The notes under the pieces are model-generated. The model made no database searches, was not told the origin of the DNA, and saw only the letters and a program-made list of their open reading frames with translations. 5,715 nucleotides of DNA. It comes from Methanobacteriota archaeon. Lineage in GTDB: Archaea; Thermoplasmatota; DTKX01; GCA-020343715. A program made the translations under genes and the position numbers. Location: contig JAUVEQ010000202.1 of assembly GCA_030594725.1 (NCBI GenBank), positions 1-5,715 of the forward strand, written 5' to 3'. Below, in pieces: positions 4,715 to 5,715 of this stretch (the stretch's first letter is position 1; the number at the start of each line of letters is the position of its first letter).

Positions 4715-5395
4715 GTGGCATCCTCCCCCCGAAGAGCCGGGGTCCTCGCGACCATCACCTTCATCATCCTCATCATCCTCGCCGTGCTGGTGGCCACCAT
4801 CACGATGGCAATGCCTCCCCAGCCCGGGGCCAGCGGCATCGACGGAAGCTGCCGCAGCTGTCACACCCCGAACGATGACTACAACGGCGTGAGCGTGGGC
4901 GCCTCCATCACCATCGAGGGCGTCCCCGGGACCTTCGTCCATGGGCGCGAGTACACCATCACCGTTGTCATCGAGCGTGGGCTTGGACCCCAACCCTCGT
5001 ACGACATCCTCCATGCGTTCCAGCTGGGGGTGACCAACGGCACCCTGGGCATCGCGAACGCCACCTGCATCCAGATCGGCGAACGGGAGGTGGGCTCCCA
5101 GGGCGCTTCCGAGGTGGACCGATGGTCCGTGAAGTGGACCGCGCCCTTCTCGTACGAGAACGTGGCCTTCATGGCCGAGGGAGTGGTGGGCAACGGGGAC
5201 GGCACCGAGGCGGGCGACGTGCGGCTTTCCACCACGATAACATCATTCGCGCCCCCCAATGTGCCTCCCGATGAATCGCTGGACCCCTGGCCCTACTGGT
5301 GGGCCGCCATCCTGACCGTCGTGGCGGTGACCGGGATAGTGGGTTACGTGATCGTCGTCACCCACCGGCCGCCTCCCCTGGGACCCGAGGACTGA
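4715..5395 (+). CDS. Membrane-anchored CxxCH protein with Reeler/choice-of-anchor-V-like domain
   Basis: A 226-residue protein with a hydrophobic segment at 9-31 (signal or anchor), an extracytoplasmic region of about 160 residues, and a second hydrophobic segment at 193-216 with a short polar tail. Just after the first segment is CRSCH (46-50), a covalent haem c attachment motif. The rest has conserved-looking blocks: REYTITVVIERG (78-89), HAFQLGV (100-106), WSVKWTAP (137-144) and a Gly/Asn-rich segment VAFMAEGVVGNGDG (150-163). This order (CxxCH, YTITV, F-Q-L, W-x-AP, NG-D-x-GD) resembles secreted choice-of-anchor V/Reeler-like domains; the assignment is from memory of the pattern. Start GTG 4715 has GAGGT 7 nt upstream. 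It lies 40 nt after the PPC gene. Whether haem is actually attached, and whether it exchanges electrons with the Etf system, is unknown. Confidence 0.75.
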   Translation: MASSPRRAGVLATITFIILIILAVLVATITMAMPPQPGASGIDGSCRSCHTPNDDYNGVSVGASITIEGVPGTFVHGREYTITVVIERGLGPQPSYDILHAFQLGVTNGTLGIANATCIQIGEREVGSQGASEVDRWSVKWTAPFSYENVAFMAEGVVGNGDGTEAGDVRLSTTITSFAPPNVPPDESLDPWPYWWAAILTVVAVTGIVGYVIVVTHRPPPLGPED

Positions 5396-5401
5396 CCGGC
5401 A

Positions 5402-5710
5402 TCAGTGCTTGCCGAACTTCTTATGGACCCGCCGCTCCAGTTCCTTCCAGTGGGTCATCAGCATCGTCCCCTTCACCTTGATGCGGACCTTGGCCGTCCT
5501 TCCACCGCTGATCTTCATTTTCGCGTGGGTGTCCTCGTCGCTATCGTAGGGCATGACGACCTTTATCCCGCCGAAGGGCAGCTTGCCATCGGGATGCTTC
5601 TCCATCGCCTCGGCCAGCTCGACGGCCTTGACCGGGACGTCCTCCTTGACCGTGATGCCGATGGCCGGCCCCTTGTACGAGGTAACGGTCTCGAAGCCGG
5701 CCCTCTCCAT
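5402..5710 (-). CDS. Small basic protein of unknown family, possibly partial
   Basis: This minus-strand frame of 102 codons starts at ATG 5710-5708 and ends at TGA 5404-5402. The frame stays open to the window edge, so the true start could lie further upstream and the ribosome site cannot be seen. The sequence has a regular alternation suggesting beta strands (GPAIGITV at 14-21, GGIKVVMPY at 47-55, TAKVRIKVKG at 72-81), an acidic stretch DSDEDTHAK (56-64) and a basic C-terminal helix ELERRVHKKFGKH (90-102). No signal peptide, membrane segment, cysteine pair or nucleotide-binding motif is visible. I do not recognise the family. Codon use and GC content match its neighbours. It converges on the preceding array with only 6 nt between the two stop codons. 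Confidence 0.7.
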   Translation of the reverse strand: MERAGFETVTSYKGPAIGITVKEDVPVKAVELAEAMEKHPDGKLPFGGIKVVMPYDSDEDTHAKMKISGGRTAKVRIKVKGTMLMTHWKELERRVHKKFGKH

Positions 5711-5715
5711 TATCC

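Noticed and set aside
4762..4781. CATCATCCTCATCATCCTCG-type short repeat
   Set aside because: It is inside the first membrane segment of the CxxCH protein and reflects repeated Ile/Leu codons, not a separate repeat element.

Overview
The window looks like a GC-rich genome from an uncultured archaeon, most likely a euryarchaeote of the Thermoplasmatota type. This is inferred, not proven. The evidence is a TATATATA box in the only sizeable intergenic region, Shine-Dalgarno sites matching the archaeal/bacterial 16S tail, a stand-alone PPC/DUF296 protein, and an EtfA with an N-terminal ferredoxin domain. A bacterial origin cannot be excluded from the sequence alone.

Layout. Positions 1-500 (minus) carry the N-terminal part of a tetratricopeptide-repeat protein that runs off the left edge. 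Positions 501-1034 have no convincing protein gene but are dense in signals: a palindromic TATA box, a dyad where a minus-strand transcript would begin, an ATGACA direct repeat beside the TATA box, two tetraloop-type hairpins, three 11-nt units beginning CCTCC, a 10-bp stem followed by T6, and a two-part motif (CGAAAAGCG...CCCCGAGC) found once upstream of each flanking gene. A transcript from the TATA box to the T6 tract would be about 300 nt, so an unrecognised structured RNA is possible.

Positions 1035-5395 (plus) form a tight five-gene array: a butyryl/short-chain acyl-CoA dehydrogenase, EtfB, EtfA with a double [4Fe-4S] ferredoxin domain, a PPC/DUF296 protein, and a double-membrane-anchored extracytoplasmic protein with one CxxCH motif and a Reeler/choice-of-anchor-V-like domain. 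Gaps are 38, 5, 12 and 40 nt. EtfA and the PPC gene have ribosome binding sites that include bases of the preceding stop codon. Positions 5402-5710 (minus) encode a small unrecognised basic protein converging on the array with only 6 nt between stops.

How the genes may work together. The dehydrogenase and flavoprotein genes resemble bacterial Bcd-EtfBA systems. The DGDTAQxGP motif in EtfB and the ferredoxin domain on EtfA are features of electron-bifurcating flavoproteins, so this may be an archaeal crotonyl-CoA/butyryl-CoA-type redox module. The next two genes are the unexpected part: a possible regulator and a possible surface haem or redox protein linked to it.
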